From positions 1-64,000 of the forward strand of contig JARVGI010000010.1 of assembly GCA_029762625.1 (NCBI GenBank): a DNA stretch of 64,000 bases. The letters run 5' to 3'. The notes beneath the pieces are model-generated. The model was not told the origin of the DNA. It saw nothing but the letters and a program-made list of their open reading frames with translations, and made no database searches. This DNA comes from Methanomicrobiaceae archaeon (GTDB lineage Archaea > Halobacteriota > Methanomicrobia > Methanomicrobiales > Methanomicrobiaceae). Shown piece by piece: positions 23,939-33,336 of the stretch (positions are counted from its first letter, which is position 1; each line of letters starts with the position of its first letter). The translations under genes were made by a program, and so were the position numbers.

Positions 23939-26900
23939 ATGCCGATCATTACCATAAAATTACCGGAGGATATACTCAATAGAATCGATAGCGCTGCCGA
24001 AATCGCGAATTTATCCCGTGCGCAGCACGCAGCCAACCTGATCAGGAATTTTTTCGAGAGCCAGGATGAAGAGGATTCCCAGTTTTCCCGGATCCGTCAC
24101 ATACTCCAGGAGAGTGTCGAGAGCGTCAATCATGCTGCCCGCACCATCGAGCACGAGGACGCAGTCAATACGAGGGTGCAGACCTCCCTGATGAATATAC
24201 TCGAGCTGCTGGATCATTTTAATTGTGAGGCGAAGCAGGCCCGGGAAGAAAAGCAGCATATGCAGGACGCGCTCAAACGGACCCTCGATCAGGTGGAAGA
24301 CTCGCTGGACGAGGTCCGGCATCTTCGCGAGGAGAGCCGGCGGGTGCAGGCCGAAAAGAGCCGCCTGAGTGCTGAACTCAATTCGCACGTCCATGAGATC
24401 ACAACCCTCAAATCCAGGGTGCAGTCCGCGGAGGAGGAGCGGAACGGCGCAAAGCGCAGTGCCCGGGCGGCGCAGGAACGGACGGCGGAGCTGGAACATG
24501 ACGTCACCCGGGCACACGAGGAGAATGCCCGTCTACAGGGCGCACTGGACCGGGCTCTCCAGCAGGCCGATGCCGTGACGAGGGAATCGGAGCGGACGGA
24601 ACAGGAAAATGCCCGCATGCAGTCGGCATTAAAAGAGGCGCTCCGCCAGGTGGAGCAGTCGCTGACCCATATCGAACACTATAACGATGAAGTGCTGACT
24701 TCCCAGAGGGAAAAAGTGCGCATGCAGGACGCCCTGCAGCGCACCAGGACAGAATTCGAAACGCTACAGGACGACCACGCGCGGCTTTCCACCGCGCTCG
24801 AGGGGGCACACGCGGAAATCGAAGACCTGAACCGGAAGGTGACTTCTGTCGCGGAAGCACACGACGAGGTCAGATCGGCCCTCGCCGATGCCCGGGCCGA
24901 GATCGGCCGTCGTGAGGAGGCAGCAGCGGTCGCATCGGAAAGTTATGCCCTCGTCGAGGGGTCGCTCGCCGATGCGCTGGAGCGGATCTCCCGCCTGAAG
25001 GAGGAGATCGCATCCCGCGAGCGCGATTTTGCGGCGCAGGCGGAGCGGCTGTCCGGGGTCGAGGGGGAGATCGTTCGGCGGAAGGCCGAACTGGATGCCG
25101 CGTGCAGTGAACGGGACGCATACCTGGACGAGGTCCACCGTGCACGCGTGCGCATCTACGAACTCAACCAGACGGTGCAGGGACAGAAGAACGCGGTGCG
25201 GGAACGCGAGGAGGTCATTGTAAAGGCGCGTGACGAAATCGATCGGTGGCGGAACGAGGCGTTCCTGGTCCATGCGGAGAAGACCGAGATCGAATCCTCC
25301 CTCAAGGCTGCGCACGGCGAGATCGCAGAGCTGCGCGACGCAATTGCGGCCGCTGAGGCGGAGCGGGCGGACCTTTCCGGTGCGCTTGAGAATGCCGACT
25401 CCCGTGTGGAGGCGCTCCAGGACGCTCTCGAGGGGATATCCGCCGAAAAATCCCGGATCCTTTCCGATCTCCAGAACCTGCGAAGCGAACTCGAAGACCT
25501 CTCCATACAGAGCGTCGCAATCGAGGCTGAAAAGGCAGATCTCACCGATGCCATGGAAATGGCGCAGGAGCGTATCGTGATGCTGGAGCGTGAATCGTCA
25601 GCGCTGCAGCAGGAGAATGAAACGCTCAACACATCGCTCTCCGCCGCCGTTGCCGAACAGGAACGGCTCTCTGCCCACGGTGCTTCAATGTCGGCGGCCC
25701 TTGCGAGTGCCGCTGCCCGTGTCGACGAACTCGAGGGGTCTGTCCTCCGCCTTCAGGATGAGAACAGCGGCCTTGGATCGGCACTGGCGTCGGCCCGCGA
25801 GGATGCTGCAGAGGCCCGTGAGCGCATGGAGGCCGCGCGTTCCGAAGCAGCGGAAATTTCTGCAACGCTGCAGAAGGCCGATGCACGGGTGGAAGACCTC
25901 GAGCGCGCGGGTACGGAGATGCGCGACAGGCGAAATGAACTGGCGCTCGCCCTCGCCGCCTCGCAGGATGAGGTGGTGCAGCTCCGGAATACACTTGAAG
26001 CGTCCTCTGCCGGTGCAACGGCCCTCTCTTCGGCGCTCGAGGATGCCGTTTCCCGCGCAGATGTATTGGAACGCGAGGCAGAAGAACTCCGGTCGGAAAA
26101 ATCCCGCATTTCGTCGTCGCTCTGGGCTGCGAACAGCACCATCAACACCCTGGAACACGATCTCAACCAGGTCGGCACGGAAAAGCTCCAGATCGAGGCG
26201 GCGCTCAGGTCGTCGCAGGACGAGATCGCGCAACTGCACCGTGCCCTGGATGCCGGGGATGTGCGCACCGCCGATCTGAGCTCTGCTGCCGATGCCCGGG
26301 TTGCGGAGCTCGAGAATGCGCGCGCTGCGCTCATCGGGGAAAAGGAAGAGATCCAGACAGCCCTCAAAGATGCGCTTGAACTGGTCCACGAGCACAGGAA
26401 GGAGCTGGAGTCGCTTGCCGCCCGGCATAGAGAGGTACAGGCTGAACTCGATGCGACGCGAGAGGAACTTGCGCGTATCCGGCAGCGACCGGATAGTGCG
26501 GATGAGGTCGGGGTGCAGATCGCGCTCGACAATGCGCTCGCATCAGTCGGGCAGCTGCGGGATGAGGTACAGGGCTTAAAGGCTGAAAAAGCTGAGATGC
26601 AGGGGGTATTCCTCGAGGCGACAGGGGAAATGGAACATCTTCTCGACCAGATCAAACGATTGAAGATCGAACTCAAAACCTCGTATGCCGAAAAGGAGAA
26701 ACTGCAGGATGCCCTCAAGTATTCCATCGGCCAGGTGAACCTCCTCAAGAAGGAAGCCGAAGCCGTGGAATTCGAGACACAACGGTTTCCGGTACAAGCG
26801 CCCCCGCCATCCCCGGCACCGGCGGAGAGCGATGAAGGCGGGATCGAGATCCCCGACGATCTCCTGGAACGGATTATGCCCGGTGCGGGAATGAAAAAAA

Positions 26901-27271
26901 TTGCTGCTATTCCCGTTCCCGGATCCGACAGGCCAAAACCCGATGAACCGGACACGGGTGCAGGTGCTGCCCCGGATCCCGATTCGGCACAGCCCGACCA
27001 TCCGGAGGCCGGCATCCCGGAGGTGTCGATGGAGCAGGTAAACCGCTTCTATCGGGAAGTCCGGGGAAACGGCTCTGAGAAGGCACGGATGCAGGCCGCG
27101 CTGAAAAGTGCCCTCGAACAGGTGAACAATCACCAGAAAGAGAATTCCCCCGGCAGGGACGGCTCGGGAGTGCGCACGGCGGGCTTGAGTCCGGTCGAAA
27201 CGATGGATAAGCTGAAGCAGGAAGCGGAGGACGGCATTCTTTTCAAGCTGCGCAGGCGCCTCAAGTCCTGA
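23939..27271 (+). CDS. Giant ribbon-helix-helix / coiled-coil protein (1,110 aa)
   Basis: Residues 1-45 (starting MPIITIKLPEDILNRIDSAA) form a ribbon-helix-helix motif of CopG type, a dimeric DNA-binding fold. Residues about 50-960 are an almost unbroken coiled coil rich in Glu, Ala, Arg and Leu. A sequence like [SA]EKSRI-x-S-A-L recurs; I measured a 28-residue spacing (four heptads) between several consecutive copies. A Pro-rich linker (about 970-1050) follows, and the C-terminus repeats the motif SEKARMQAALKSALEQV before a basic end. There are no SMC-type ATPase heads and no membrane segments. The ATG at 23939 was chosen over 23846 because of the TATA box between them and because the RHH then begins at residue 1. 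It is monocistronic. A role as DNA-bound scaffold is inference; no named family is recognised. Confidence 0.85.
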   Translation: MPIITIKLPEDILNRIDSAAEIANLSRAQHAANLIRNFFESQDEEDSQFSRIRHILQESVESVNHAARTIEHEDAVNTRVQTSLMNILELLDHFNCEAKQAREEKQHMQDALKRTLDQVEDSLDEVRHLREESRRVQAEKSRLSAELNSHVHEITTLKSRVQSAEEERNGAKRSARAAQERTAELEHDVTRAHEENARLQGALDRALQQADAVTRESERTEQENARMQSALKEALRQVEQSLTHIEHYNDEVLTSQREKVRMQDALQRTRTEFETLQDDHARLSTALEGAHAEIEDLNRKVTSVAEAHDEVRSALADARAEIGRREEAAAVASESYALVEGSLADALERISRLKEEIASRERDFAAQAERLSGVEGEIVRRKAELDAACSERDAYLDEVHRARVRIYELNQTVQGQKNAVREREEVIVKARDEIDRWRNEAFLVHAEKTEIESSLKAAHGEIAELRDAIAAAEAERADLSGALENADSRVEALQDALEGISAEKSRILSDLQNLRSELEDLSIQSVAIEAEKADLTDAMEMAQERIVMLERESSALQQENETLNTSLSAAVAEQERLSAHGASMSAALASAAARVDELEGSVLRLQDENSGLGSALASAREDAAEARERMEAARSEAAEISATLQKADARVEDLERAGTEMRDRRNELALALAASQDEVVQLRNTLEASSAGATALSSALEDAVSRADVLEREAEELRSEKSRISSSLWAANSTINTLEHDLNQVGTEKLQIEAALRSSQDEIAQLHRALDAGDVRTADLSSAADARVAELENARAALIGEKEEIQTALKDALELVHEHRKELESLAARHREVQAELDATREELARIRQRPDSADEVGVQIALDNALASVGQLRDEVQGLKAEKAEMQGVFLEATGEMEHLLDQIKRLKIELKTSYAEKEKLQDALKYSIGQVNLLKKEAEAVEFETQRFPVQAPPPSPAPAESDEGGIEIPDDLLERIMPGAGMKKIAAIPVPGSDRPKPDEPDTGAGAAPDPDSAQPDHPEAGIPEVSMEQVNRFYREVRGNGSEKARMQAALKSALEQVNNHQKENSPGRDGSGVRTAGLSPVETMDKLKQEAEDGILFKLRRRLKS

Positions 27272-27379
27272 AGCGCTGCGCACTGCCCTCTGCTCTTTTC
27301 CCCGCATTTCCGCAACGCACGTGCTCCTCCGTGCGAGAAATCCTGCACTTTTTCTACGAGAAGCGCGCAATTTACCGGT

Positions 27380-28390
27380 ATGGCATTTCTCTCGGAACCA
27401 CCGTCCTTCTCATGTTCCCGGCCCATCCTGAGCATTATACTGGGCAACACCATGCTCAGTACAGTCCCCGGCATCTCGGGAGCGGGCCCCTCTCCCGAAA
27501 AAACCCTCTACACCCCCATCCTCGACGCGGAACTCGTGGCCCACGGGGCGATCACGAGCATGGCGGACACATCCAACACGCCCACCGGGTGCCCCACCCC
27601 CGCAACGATCACCCGGTCCATGGTCGAGCTGACCGGGCTCGTGCCCCTGTTTATCAACGCAGGCCTCAAATACGCTCCCACGGTCCCCTGTCTCGATGTG
27701 TACGGGGCTCCCGGAGAAGATCCCCGCGACGGCGAGGCAGTTCCCGGAGTGACGGCGCTCTTCGAACGGGGCCAGTATATCGGATCCCTCTACAACACCC
27801 TCGGCGATCTCCTCGTGCTGGGGGAGTGCGTCCCGGGAGGCACCACCACCGCGCTCTGCGTGCTCCGCGCCCTCGGGTACGACGCCCGCGTGAGCAGCAG
27901 TTTTGTCGATAACCCGCATCCCCTGAAGGACGAAGTGGCCGAAATGGCCCTGCAGCGTATTCGGTTTGACGGGGTCTTGGATCCCCTTGACATCATCCGC
28001 TCTACGGGCGACCCGATGATGGCGGTGGCGGCGGGTATCGCCACTGCATACACGGGGACGCTCGTGCTTGCCGGCGGAACGCAGATGCTCGCCGTCGCCG
28101 CACTGCTTAAAAGCATGGGCGAGCCGCTTCCCCCGCTTGTCACCACCGTCTATCTGCGCGATGACCCCAGTGCAAGCTTCGAGGCGACCGTCGCGGAGGT
28201 GGGCACCACTGCCGTGTACGTCGATCCCGGGTTCGGCGACCTCGGGCACGGCGGGCTCGCCCGGTACTGCATCGGCGAGGTGAAGGAGGGGACGGGGGCC
28301 GGGGGCGCCATGCTCCTCGCCCGCCTCATGGGGTATGCGCCGGAAGAGATCACCGGCAGTATCCTCCGGTTTGTCAGCAGGTACGGGTGA
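27380..28390 (+). CDS. cobT: Nicotinate mononucleotide-dependent phosphoribosyltransferase (archaeal CobT)
   Basis: A 336-residue protein of the archaeal TIGR00303/UPF0284 group. It makes alpha-ribazole phosphate from a base and NaMN for the lower ligand of cobamides. Conserved segments are ILGNTMLSTVPGISGAGPS, GGTTTALCVLRALGY and VDPGFGDLGHGGLARYC. Length is typical. The ATG at 27380 lies about 20 residues ahead of the conserved block; no later Met precedes that block in a better position. Confidence 0.9.
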   Translation: MAFLSEPPSFSCSRPILSIILGNTMLSTVPGISGAGPSPEKTLYTPILDAELVAHGAITSMADTSNTPTGCPTPATITRSMVELTGLVPLFINAGLKYAPTVPCLDVYGAPGEDPRDGEAVPGVTALFERGQYIGSLYNTLGDLLVLGECVPGGTTTALCVLRALGYDARVSSSFVDNPHPLKDEVAEMALQRIRFDGVLDPLDIIRSTGDPMMAVAAGIATAYTGTLVLAGGTQMLAVAALLKSMGEPLPPLVTTVYLRDDPSASFEATVAEVGTTAVYVDPGFGDLGHGGLARYCIGEVKEGTGAGGAMLLARLMGYAPEEITGSILRFVSRYG

Positions 28391-28489
28391 GGGGGTGTAT
28401 CCTCCCCCCGGTTCACCCCCACGGCGGCGATGCCGCAGCGCCCCTCCCCTCGCAAAACGCTATACTCGCGAACTTCCCATAGTAATAAA

Positions 28490-29050
28490 ATGCGTCCTCT
28501 ATTCGTGGTCAACAATTTCGGGCAGTTCAACCATCTCATCCTCCGGATGCTGCGCGATCTGGAGATCGATGCGAAGATGATCCCGAATACGACGCCTCCC
28601 GATGAAGTGGCCGGGGAGTGCCGCGGCGTCATTCTCGGCGGGGGGCCGGATATCAGCAAGGTTGGCAATGCGCCGCGCTATGTGGATCTGGAGATCCCTG
28701 TGCTCGGGATCTGCCTGGGACTGCACGTGATTGCCGCGACAAAGGGCGGCACTGTTGCGACGGGGGCCAGCGGCGGGTACGGGGCCGTACGGGTTGAGAT
28801 TGTCGATCACGACGACATCCTCGCGGGGTATCCGGACAGCATCAGTGTCTGGGCCTCGCACGCCGACGAGGTGTCGGCCGTGCCCGAGGGCTTTTCACTG
28901 CTGGCACGGTCGTCGATATGCGGGGCCGAGGCCATTGCCGACCCTGCACACCGGATCTACGGCATCCAGTGGCACCCTGAGGTCAGCCACACCGTGGATG
29001 GAAGACGGGTCTATGAAAACTTCGATGCAATCTGCAGGGATTTCGCCTGA
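28490..29050 (+). CDS. guaAA: GMP synthase, glutamine amidotransferase subunit
   Basis: A 186-residue class-I amidotransferase releasing ammonia from glutamine for XMP amination. The nucleophile Cys is in GICLGLH and the catalytic His is in GIQWHPEVSH, with Glu two residues after. As usual in archaea the synthetase half is a separate gene, not in this window. The start MRPLFVVNNFGQFNH matches the family. The YkgJ-like gene follows ten bases later. Confidence 0.94.
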   Translation: MRPLFVVNNFGQFNHLILRMLRDLEIDAKMIPNTTPPDEVAGECRGVILGGGPDISKVGNAPRYVDLEIPVLGICLGLHVIAATKGGTVATGASGGYGAVRVEIVDHDDILAGYPDSISVWASHADEVSAVPEGFSLLARSSICGAEAIADPAHRIYGIQWHPEVSHTVDGRRVYENFDAICRDFA

Positions 29051-29060
29051 TCGAGTACCC

Positions 29061-29603
29061 ATGGATCCCGAATCCGCCCTGGCCGGTCGGATCAAAGCCA
29101 TCGGGTTCCGGTGCCGACAGTGCGGGGACTGCTGCCGCGCCGTGGCACGGGAGTCCAATCTCGTCATGGTGGGCCCGCCAGAGCTACGGCGCATATGCGA
29201 GGCCACGGGGCGCAAATGGCGCGAGATTGCGGAGCCGTACCCTGAATTTCTCGAGGACGGGCAGGGGACGCGGTACACCTTCGGCTGGTGCCTTGCACGA
29301 ACGGCGGACCACTGCATGTTCCTTGAACACGGGCGTTGCACGATCTACGATCACCGCCCGTGGATCTGCCGCACCTATCCTTTTATGCTGGGCGAGGAGG
29401 GGCTGATGGTGTTCGAATGCTCGGGTCTGGGCGGGGGCATCGCCGATATGGAGGCACGCGCCCTCGCCCGCGCGCTTCTCGCGCGAAAGCGCGCCGAGGA
29501 CGAGGAGTATGCGGCAATAAAGGCGCATTTTGCGACCTTGCATCCTTCGGGGAGCAGAACGCTGGTCATCGACAGCGAGGGGCATACAACCATTCATGGC
29601 TGA
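29061..29603 (+). CDS. YkgJ family cysteine-cluster protein
   Basis: A 180-residue protein with the YkgJ/CxxCxxCC signature: CRQCGDCC near residue 18, then ARTADHCMFLEHGRCTIYDHRPWICRTYP-type second half (Cys residues at about 85, 93 and 104). The family binds zinc or iron and has no settled role. It begins ten bases after guaAA and overlaps the TraB-like gene by eight bases, so the three genes form an operon. Confidence 0.85.
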   Translation: MDPESALAGRIKAIGFRCRQCGDCCRAVARESNLVMVGPPELRRICEATGRKWREIAEPYPEFLEDGQGTRYTFGWCLARTADHCMFLEHGRCTIYDHRPWICRTYPFMLGEEGLMVFECSGLGGGIADMEARALARALLARKRAEDEEYAAIKAHFATLHPSGSRTLVIDSEGHTTIHG

Positions 29604-30798
29604 AATCAGGATTGTGGGGACGGCGCACGTCTCCCGGAAAAGCATACAGGACGTAACCCTGGCGATCGAGGAGTTCACACCGGATATCGTCGCGGTGGAA
29701 CTCGACCGGGGACGGTATGCTGCGCTCCGGAGGGAAGGGCAGGCGCCTGCGGTCAGCGACGTGCTCAAGGGAGGGAACTTTTCGCAGCTGCTCGTGCAGT
29801 GGATGCTCGCCTACCTCCAGCGGCGCATCGGCATGGACGTCGGCGTGGAGCCCGGCGCCGAGATGCTTACCGCCATCGAGGAAGCGGAGCGGCACGGCAT
29901 CCCGGTCGCCATGGCCGACCGTGACATCCGTATAACGCTCATGCGGTTCTGGCGCACCATGACCCTCTGGGAAAAGGGGAAAATGCTCGCGGCGCTCGCC
30001 GCGTCCCTTATAGGCGTCGGCGGGGAAGAGATCGATGTCGATGCGCTCACCAACCAGGACGTCATCTCGGCCGCGCTCGAGGAGTTCAGGAAGTTCGCGC
30101 CGCACGGCGCGCAGGCACTGATCGACGAGCGCGATGCCTATCTCGCCCACCAGTTCCTCGCCCTCGGACAGCGGTACGGGCGGGTGCTCGGCGTGGTGGG
30201 TGCAGGCCACGTGGAGGGCATCACCCGCTACATCGCCGCTCCCGGCACGCTCCCCCCCCTGGCCCGGCTGGTCGAAGAGCCGAAAAAGCTCCCCTACGCG
30301 AAGATCCTGGGCATCATCGTGCTGGTGCTCTTCGCCTTCCTGATCACGGCCATCGCCTTTTCGGGCGTGGGGATCGAGGTGCTGCTCTTCGCCCTCCTCT
30401 ACTGGGTCCTGATCAACGGCATGCTCAGCGCCGTCTTCACGCTCCTTGCCGGCGGCCATCCCCTCTCCGCCCTGACCGCGTTCGGTGTGTCATGGCTCAC
30501 CTCCTTAAACCCCCTGATCGCCGCGGGGTGGTTTGCCGCCGTGACCGAGGCGAAGATCCGCAAACCCACCAGTGCGGATTTCCGCGCGATTGTCGAGGCG
30601 GAGACCTTCGACGCGATGCGAAAGATCCCCCTCTTCCGGGTTGTCCTCGTCGCGGCGCTGGCAAACGTGGGGAGTACGATCGGCACGGTCGCCTACTTTC
30701 TCTTCATCTTCCCGTTTCTGGGGATCGATCCCGGGGTGGTGCTCATGGAGGGCATCACCAATTTCATCGCCTTCGTCCAGTCCCTTCTCCCCGTCTGA
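29596..30798 (+). CDS. TraB-domain membrane protein
   Basis: A 400-residue protein. Residues 1-215 form a TraB domain, a metalloprotease-like fold named from a pheromone-shutdown protein: RIVGTAHVSRKSIQDV at the start and VVGAGHVEGITRYI near 205-218, both carrying the GxxH motifs proposed to bind metal. Residues about 235-400 are four or five transmembrane helices. The ATG overlaps the preceding stop by eight bases. Archaeal members are conserved but of unknown function. Confidence 0.86.
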   Translation: MAEIRIVGTAHVSRKSIQDVTLAIEEFTPDIVAVELDRGRYAALRREGQAPAVSDVLKGGNFSQLLVQWMLAYLQRRIGMDVGVEPGAEMLTAIEEAERHGIPVAMADRDIRITLMRFWRTMTLWEKGKMLAALAASLIGVGGEEIDVDALTNQDVISAALEEFRKFAPHGAQALIDERDAYLAHQFLALGQRYGRVLGVVGAGHVEGITRYIAAPGTLPPLARLVEEPKKLPYAKILGIIVLVLFAFLITAIAFSGVGIEVLLFALLYWVLINGMLSAVFTLLAGGHPLSALTAFGVSWLTSLNPLIAAGWFAAVTEAKIRKPTSADFRAIVEAETFDAMRKIPLFRVVLVAALANVGSTIGTVAYFLFIFPFLGIDPGVVLMEGITNFIAFVQSLLPV

Positions 30799-30889
30799 CA
30801 TTCCGCCCATCCGGGTGCAGGCGGGGACGGATGGCAGAACAGGGCCCCGCATGCAAAATCTTTAATTCTCAGCCTGCTCCATGCCTTGC

Positions 30890-31402
30890 ATGAATATCGG
30901 GATAACGATCATCAAATCGCGGCGAAGCGTCCGCCAGTACAGGCCTGCGCCGGTACCCTCGGACGTCATCAATGATGCCCTCGAGTGCGCCCGCCACGCA
31001 CCGACCGCAAACAACGGCCAGAAGTGGCTGTTTGGCGTGATTACCGAAAAGGACCTTCTTGCATCGATTGCCGATCTTACGGATCACGGCACGTTTATCG
31101 CCGATGCGCCGGTATGCTTCGCCGTGTTCGGCGAACGGGACTGGAAGTACTATCTCGAGGATTGCTGCGCCGCCACCGAGCAGCTGATGCTCGGCCTCTG
31201 GGCGCACGGGGTCGGCTCCTGCTGGGTTGCCGGGGACAAGAAGGACTACGCCGGGGAGGTGGGAAAACTCCTGCAGGTACCTGCCGATTACACGCTCGTC
31301 TCCCTGATCCCCGCCGGATACCCTGAGGATATGAAACTGGTCCCCAAAAAGCCGCTGGAAGATATCCTGTTTGCCAACCGCTGGAGCCCAAAGGGGACGT
31401 GA
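30890..31402 (+). CDS. Nitroreductase family FMN protein
   Basis: A 170-residue FMN-dependent oxidoreductase of the nitroreductase fold: [16 protein letters not shown] (FMN phosphate-binding arginines) at the start, [11 protein letters not shown] in the middle, and a C-terminal [14 protein letters not shown]-like atctttaat (30858-30866) positions transcription start close to this ATG, so I prefer it over the ATG at 30881. It precedes the 12-bp tandem repeat. Substrate unknown. Confidence 0.83.
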   Translation: MNIGITIIKSRRSVRQYRPAPVPSDVINDALECARHAPTANNGQKWLFGVITEKDLLASIADLTDHGTFIADAPVCFAVFGERDWKYYLEDCCAATEQLMLGLWAHGVGSCWVAGDKKDYAGEVGKLLQVPADYTLVSLIPAGYPEDMKLVPKKPLEDILFANRWSPKGT

Positions 31403-31428
31403 ATCGGGGCCGCCCCTCTCTCTTTTTC

Positions 31429-31536
31429 GAAACGTGGAACGGAACGTGGAACGGAACGTGGAACGGAACGTGGAACGGAACGTGGAACGGAACGTGGAAC
31501 GATACGTGGAACGATACGTGGTACGATGGGTGGAAC
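31429..31536 (+). repeat. 12-bp tandem repeat (GGAACGTGGAAC), nine units
   Basis: Nine consecutive 12-base units cover 31429-31536: one GAAACGTGGAAC, five identical GGAACGTGGAAC, then GATACGTGGAAC, GATACGTGGTAC and GATGGGTGGAAC. Beyond 31537 the pattern decays. Because the unit is a multiple of three and lacks stops, every frame stays open through it (TWNG, NVER or RGTE-like repeats). The array lies between the nitroreductase stop and the promoter of the HPS-RraA gene. Confidence 0.95.
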
Positions 31537-31572
31537 GAACCGGTAAACAAACCGCTGCGACCCGAACTGCGG

Positions 31573-31583
31573 CAAAATCTTAT
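31573..31583 (+). promoter_or_regulatory. TATA box of the HPS-RraA gene
   Basis: gcaaaatcttatgg is the best TATA-like stretch ahead of the gene. Its distance to the ATG at 31609 (about 27-30 bases) predicts a leaderless message and places the tandem repeat outside the transcript. Confidence 0.4.
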
Positions 31584-31608
31584 GGCATGTTCTGTTGTAT
31601 TTGAGACT

Positions 31609-32895
31609 ATGAAACCCCCCATTTTGCAGGTGGCTTTGGACGTCCTCGAGCTTTCCCGTGCGGTGCAGATCGCGGGCGAGGCGGTCGCCGGTGGTGCCGA
31701 CTGGATCGAGGCCGGAACCCCGCTGATCAAGAGCGAGGGTATGGACGCGGTCCGCACCCTCCATGAACGGTTCCCCGACCGCCTGATCGTTGCGGACATG
31801 AAGATCGCGGATACCGGCACGATCGAGGTGGAAATGGCCGCAAAAGCCGGCGCCAATATCGTTTGCGTGCTTGCCGATGCCGACGATGCGGTGATCCGCG
31901 AAGCGGTGCGTGCGGGCCAGCTCTACGGGGTCAGGATCATGGCGGACCTGATCAATGTCGCCGACCCGGCCGCCCGGGCGGTGGAACTGGAGCACCTGGG
32001 CGTCGATATCATCAATGCGCATGTGGGGATCGACCAGCAGATGATCGGGAAGAGCTCGATTGAGCTGCTCGACCGCATTGCGGGGAGCGTATCGGTCCCG
32101 GTCGCCGTGGCGGGAGGCCTCGATGCCGATACGGCGGCGGAGGCCGTGCTCCACGGGGCAGGCATCGTGATCGTGGGGGGATGGATCGTGCGCTCCGCCG
32201 ATGTCGGCCGGTCGGCGCAGGCCGTCCGCGACGCCGTGGACAGCCCCGCCCTCACGCCGCCGTCCGGAAAGAGCCTCGAGGATGAGATACGATCGATCCT
32301 CGAGGACGTTTCCACCCCGAACATCTCGGACGCCATGCACCGCAAAGGGGCGATGCGCGATCTCGTCTCCTTCTGCGGCGACGTGAAGGCGGTGGGGAGA
32401 GCGGTGACGGTGCACACGATCGCTGGCGACTGGGCGAAACCGGTGGAGGCGATCGATGTCGCGGCCCCGGGCGACGTCCTCGTCATCAACAACGACGGGG
32501 CCACCCACGTCGCCCCGTGGGGCGAGCTTGCCACGAGGAGCTGCATCAACCGGGGGATTTCCGGCGTGGTGATCGACGGCGCGGTGCGTGATGTGGACGA
32601 TATCAGGAAACTGGGCTATCCCGTCTTTGCGAAGGCCGCCGTCCCCAACGCCGGGGAGCCGAAAGGGTTCGGCGAGATCAATGCGGAGATCACGTGCTGC
32701 GGTGTTGCGGTCCGCGCCGGAGACTGGATCGTGGGTGATGAAAACGGCGTGGTGGTCATCCCGAAAGAGCGCGCCTACGAGATAGCGCGGCGGGCGCTCG
32801 AGGTCAAGAAGACCGAGGAGCGCATCAGAGAAGAGATCCGGCGCGGCAGCACCCTCTCCGCCGTCAGCGAACTCCTGAAGTGGGAGAAAAAATAA
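31609..32895 (+). CDS. 3-hexulose-6-phosphate synthase / RraA-like fusion
   Basis: A 428-residue two-domain protein. Residues 1-210 are a TIM barrel of the HPS/KGPDC family: [20 protein letters not shown] (the catalytic Asp-x-Lys-x-x-Asp), HVGIDQQ and [10 protein letters not shown]. It makes or cleaves hexulose 6-phosphate; in archaea this supplies ribulose 5-phosphate. Residues about 220-428 are an RraA-like domain ([28 protein letters not shown]), a fold shared by aldolases and RNase E regulators. This fusion is known from methanogens. The in-frame extension through the 12-bp repeat upstream is unlikely to be translated, given the promoter at 31573-31583. Confidence 0.9.
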   Translation: MKPPILQVALDVLELSRAVQIAGEAVAGGADWIEAGTPLIKSEGMDAVRTLHERFPDRLIVADMKIADTGTIEVEMAAKAGANIVCVLADADDAVIREAVRAGQLYGVRIMADLINVADPAARAVELEHLGVDIINAHVGIDQQMIGKSSIELLDRIAGSVSVPVAVAGGLDADTAAEAVLHGAGIVIVGGWIVRSADVGRSAQAVRDAVDSPALTPPSGKSLEDEIRSILEDVSTPNISDAMHRKGAMRDLVSFCGDVKAVGRAVTVHTIAGDWAKPVEAIDVAAPGDVLVINNDGATHVAPWGELATRSCINRGISGVVIDGAVRDVDDIRKLGYPVFAKAAVPNAGEPKGFGEINAEITCCGVAVRAGDWIVGDENGVVVIPKERAYEIARRALEVKKTEERIREEIRRGSTLSAVSELLKWEKK

Positions 32896-32897
32896 GT

Positions 32898-33335
32898 TCA
32901 GGAGAAAAGCGACCTGCTGAGCAGTTCCCCGCCATGCGCGAGGATCCGCTCGATCGCCTCTTCCGCCTGGTCGACCCGCAGTACGAGCACTGCGGCGTCC
33001 TTGCCGCTGTAGGCATAGCTGTACTCGATGTTGACGCCTGCATCGCCGAGAATGCGGGCCGTCTCGTAGAGCCCGCCGGGCTCATCCCGCATTTTCACCG
33101 CGATCACGTCGGTAAACGAGACCATGAACCCCATGTCGGTCAGTGTTTCGTGCGCACGCTCGGGGTTGTTCACCAGTGCCCTGACCACCCCGAACCCGTT
33201 CGCCTCGGCAATGGAAAAGGCGAAGATGTTGATCTTCTCCTTCCTGAGCGCCTCCGCGATCGCCGCAAGCCGTCCGGGGCGGTTCTCCGAGAACACGGAG
33301 ATCTGTTTGATGACATACTCGCTTTTCTTCTCCAT
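32898..33335 (-). CDS. Tandem ACT-domain protein
   Basis: A 145-residue protein made of two ACT domains (about 8-75 and 78-140): ISVFSENRPGRLAAIAEAL and VKMRDEPGGLYETARILGDAG are the ligand-binding turns. ACT proteins bind amino acids. This one begins one base after the stop of a phenylacetate-CoA ligase gene, an association often seen in archaea, and is probably an aromatic- or branched-amino-acid sensor. Confidence 0.88.
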   Translation of the reverse strand: MEKKSEYVIKQISVFSENRPGRLAAIAEALRKEKINIFAFSIAEANGFGVVRALVNNPERAHETLTDMGFMVSFTDVIAVKMRDEPGGLYETARILGDAGVNIEYSYAYSGKDAAVLVLRVDQAEEAIERILAHGGELLSRSLFS

Positions 33336-33336
33336 C

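Noticed and set aside
31399-31608. N-terminal extension of HPS-RraA through the 12-bp repeat (TWNG repeats)
   Set aside because: A TATA-like box at 31573-31583 and the exact family start at 31609 make translation of the repeat unlikely.
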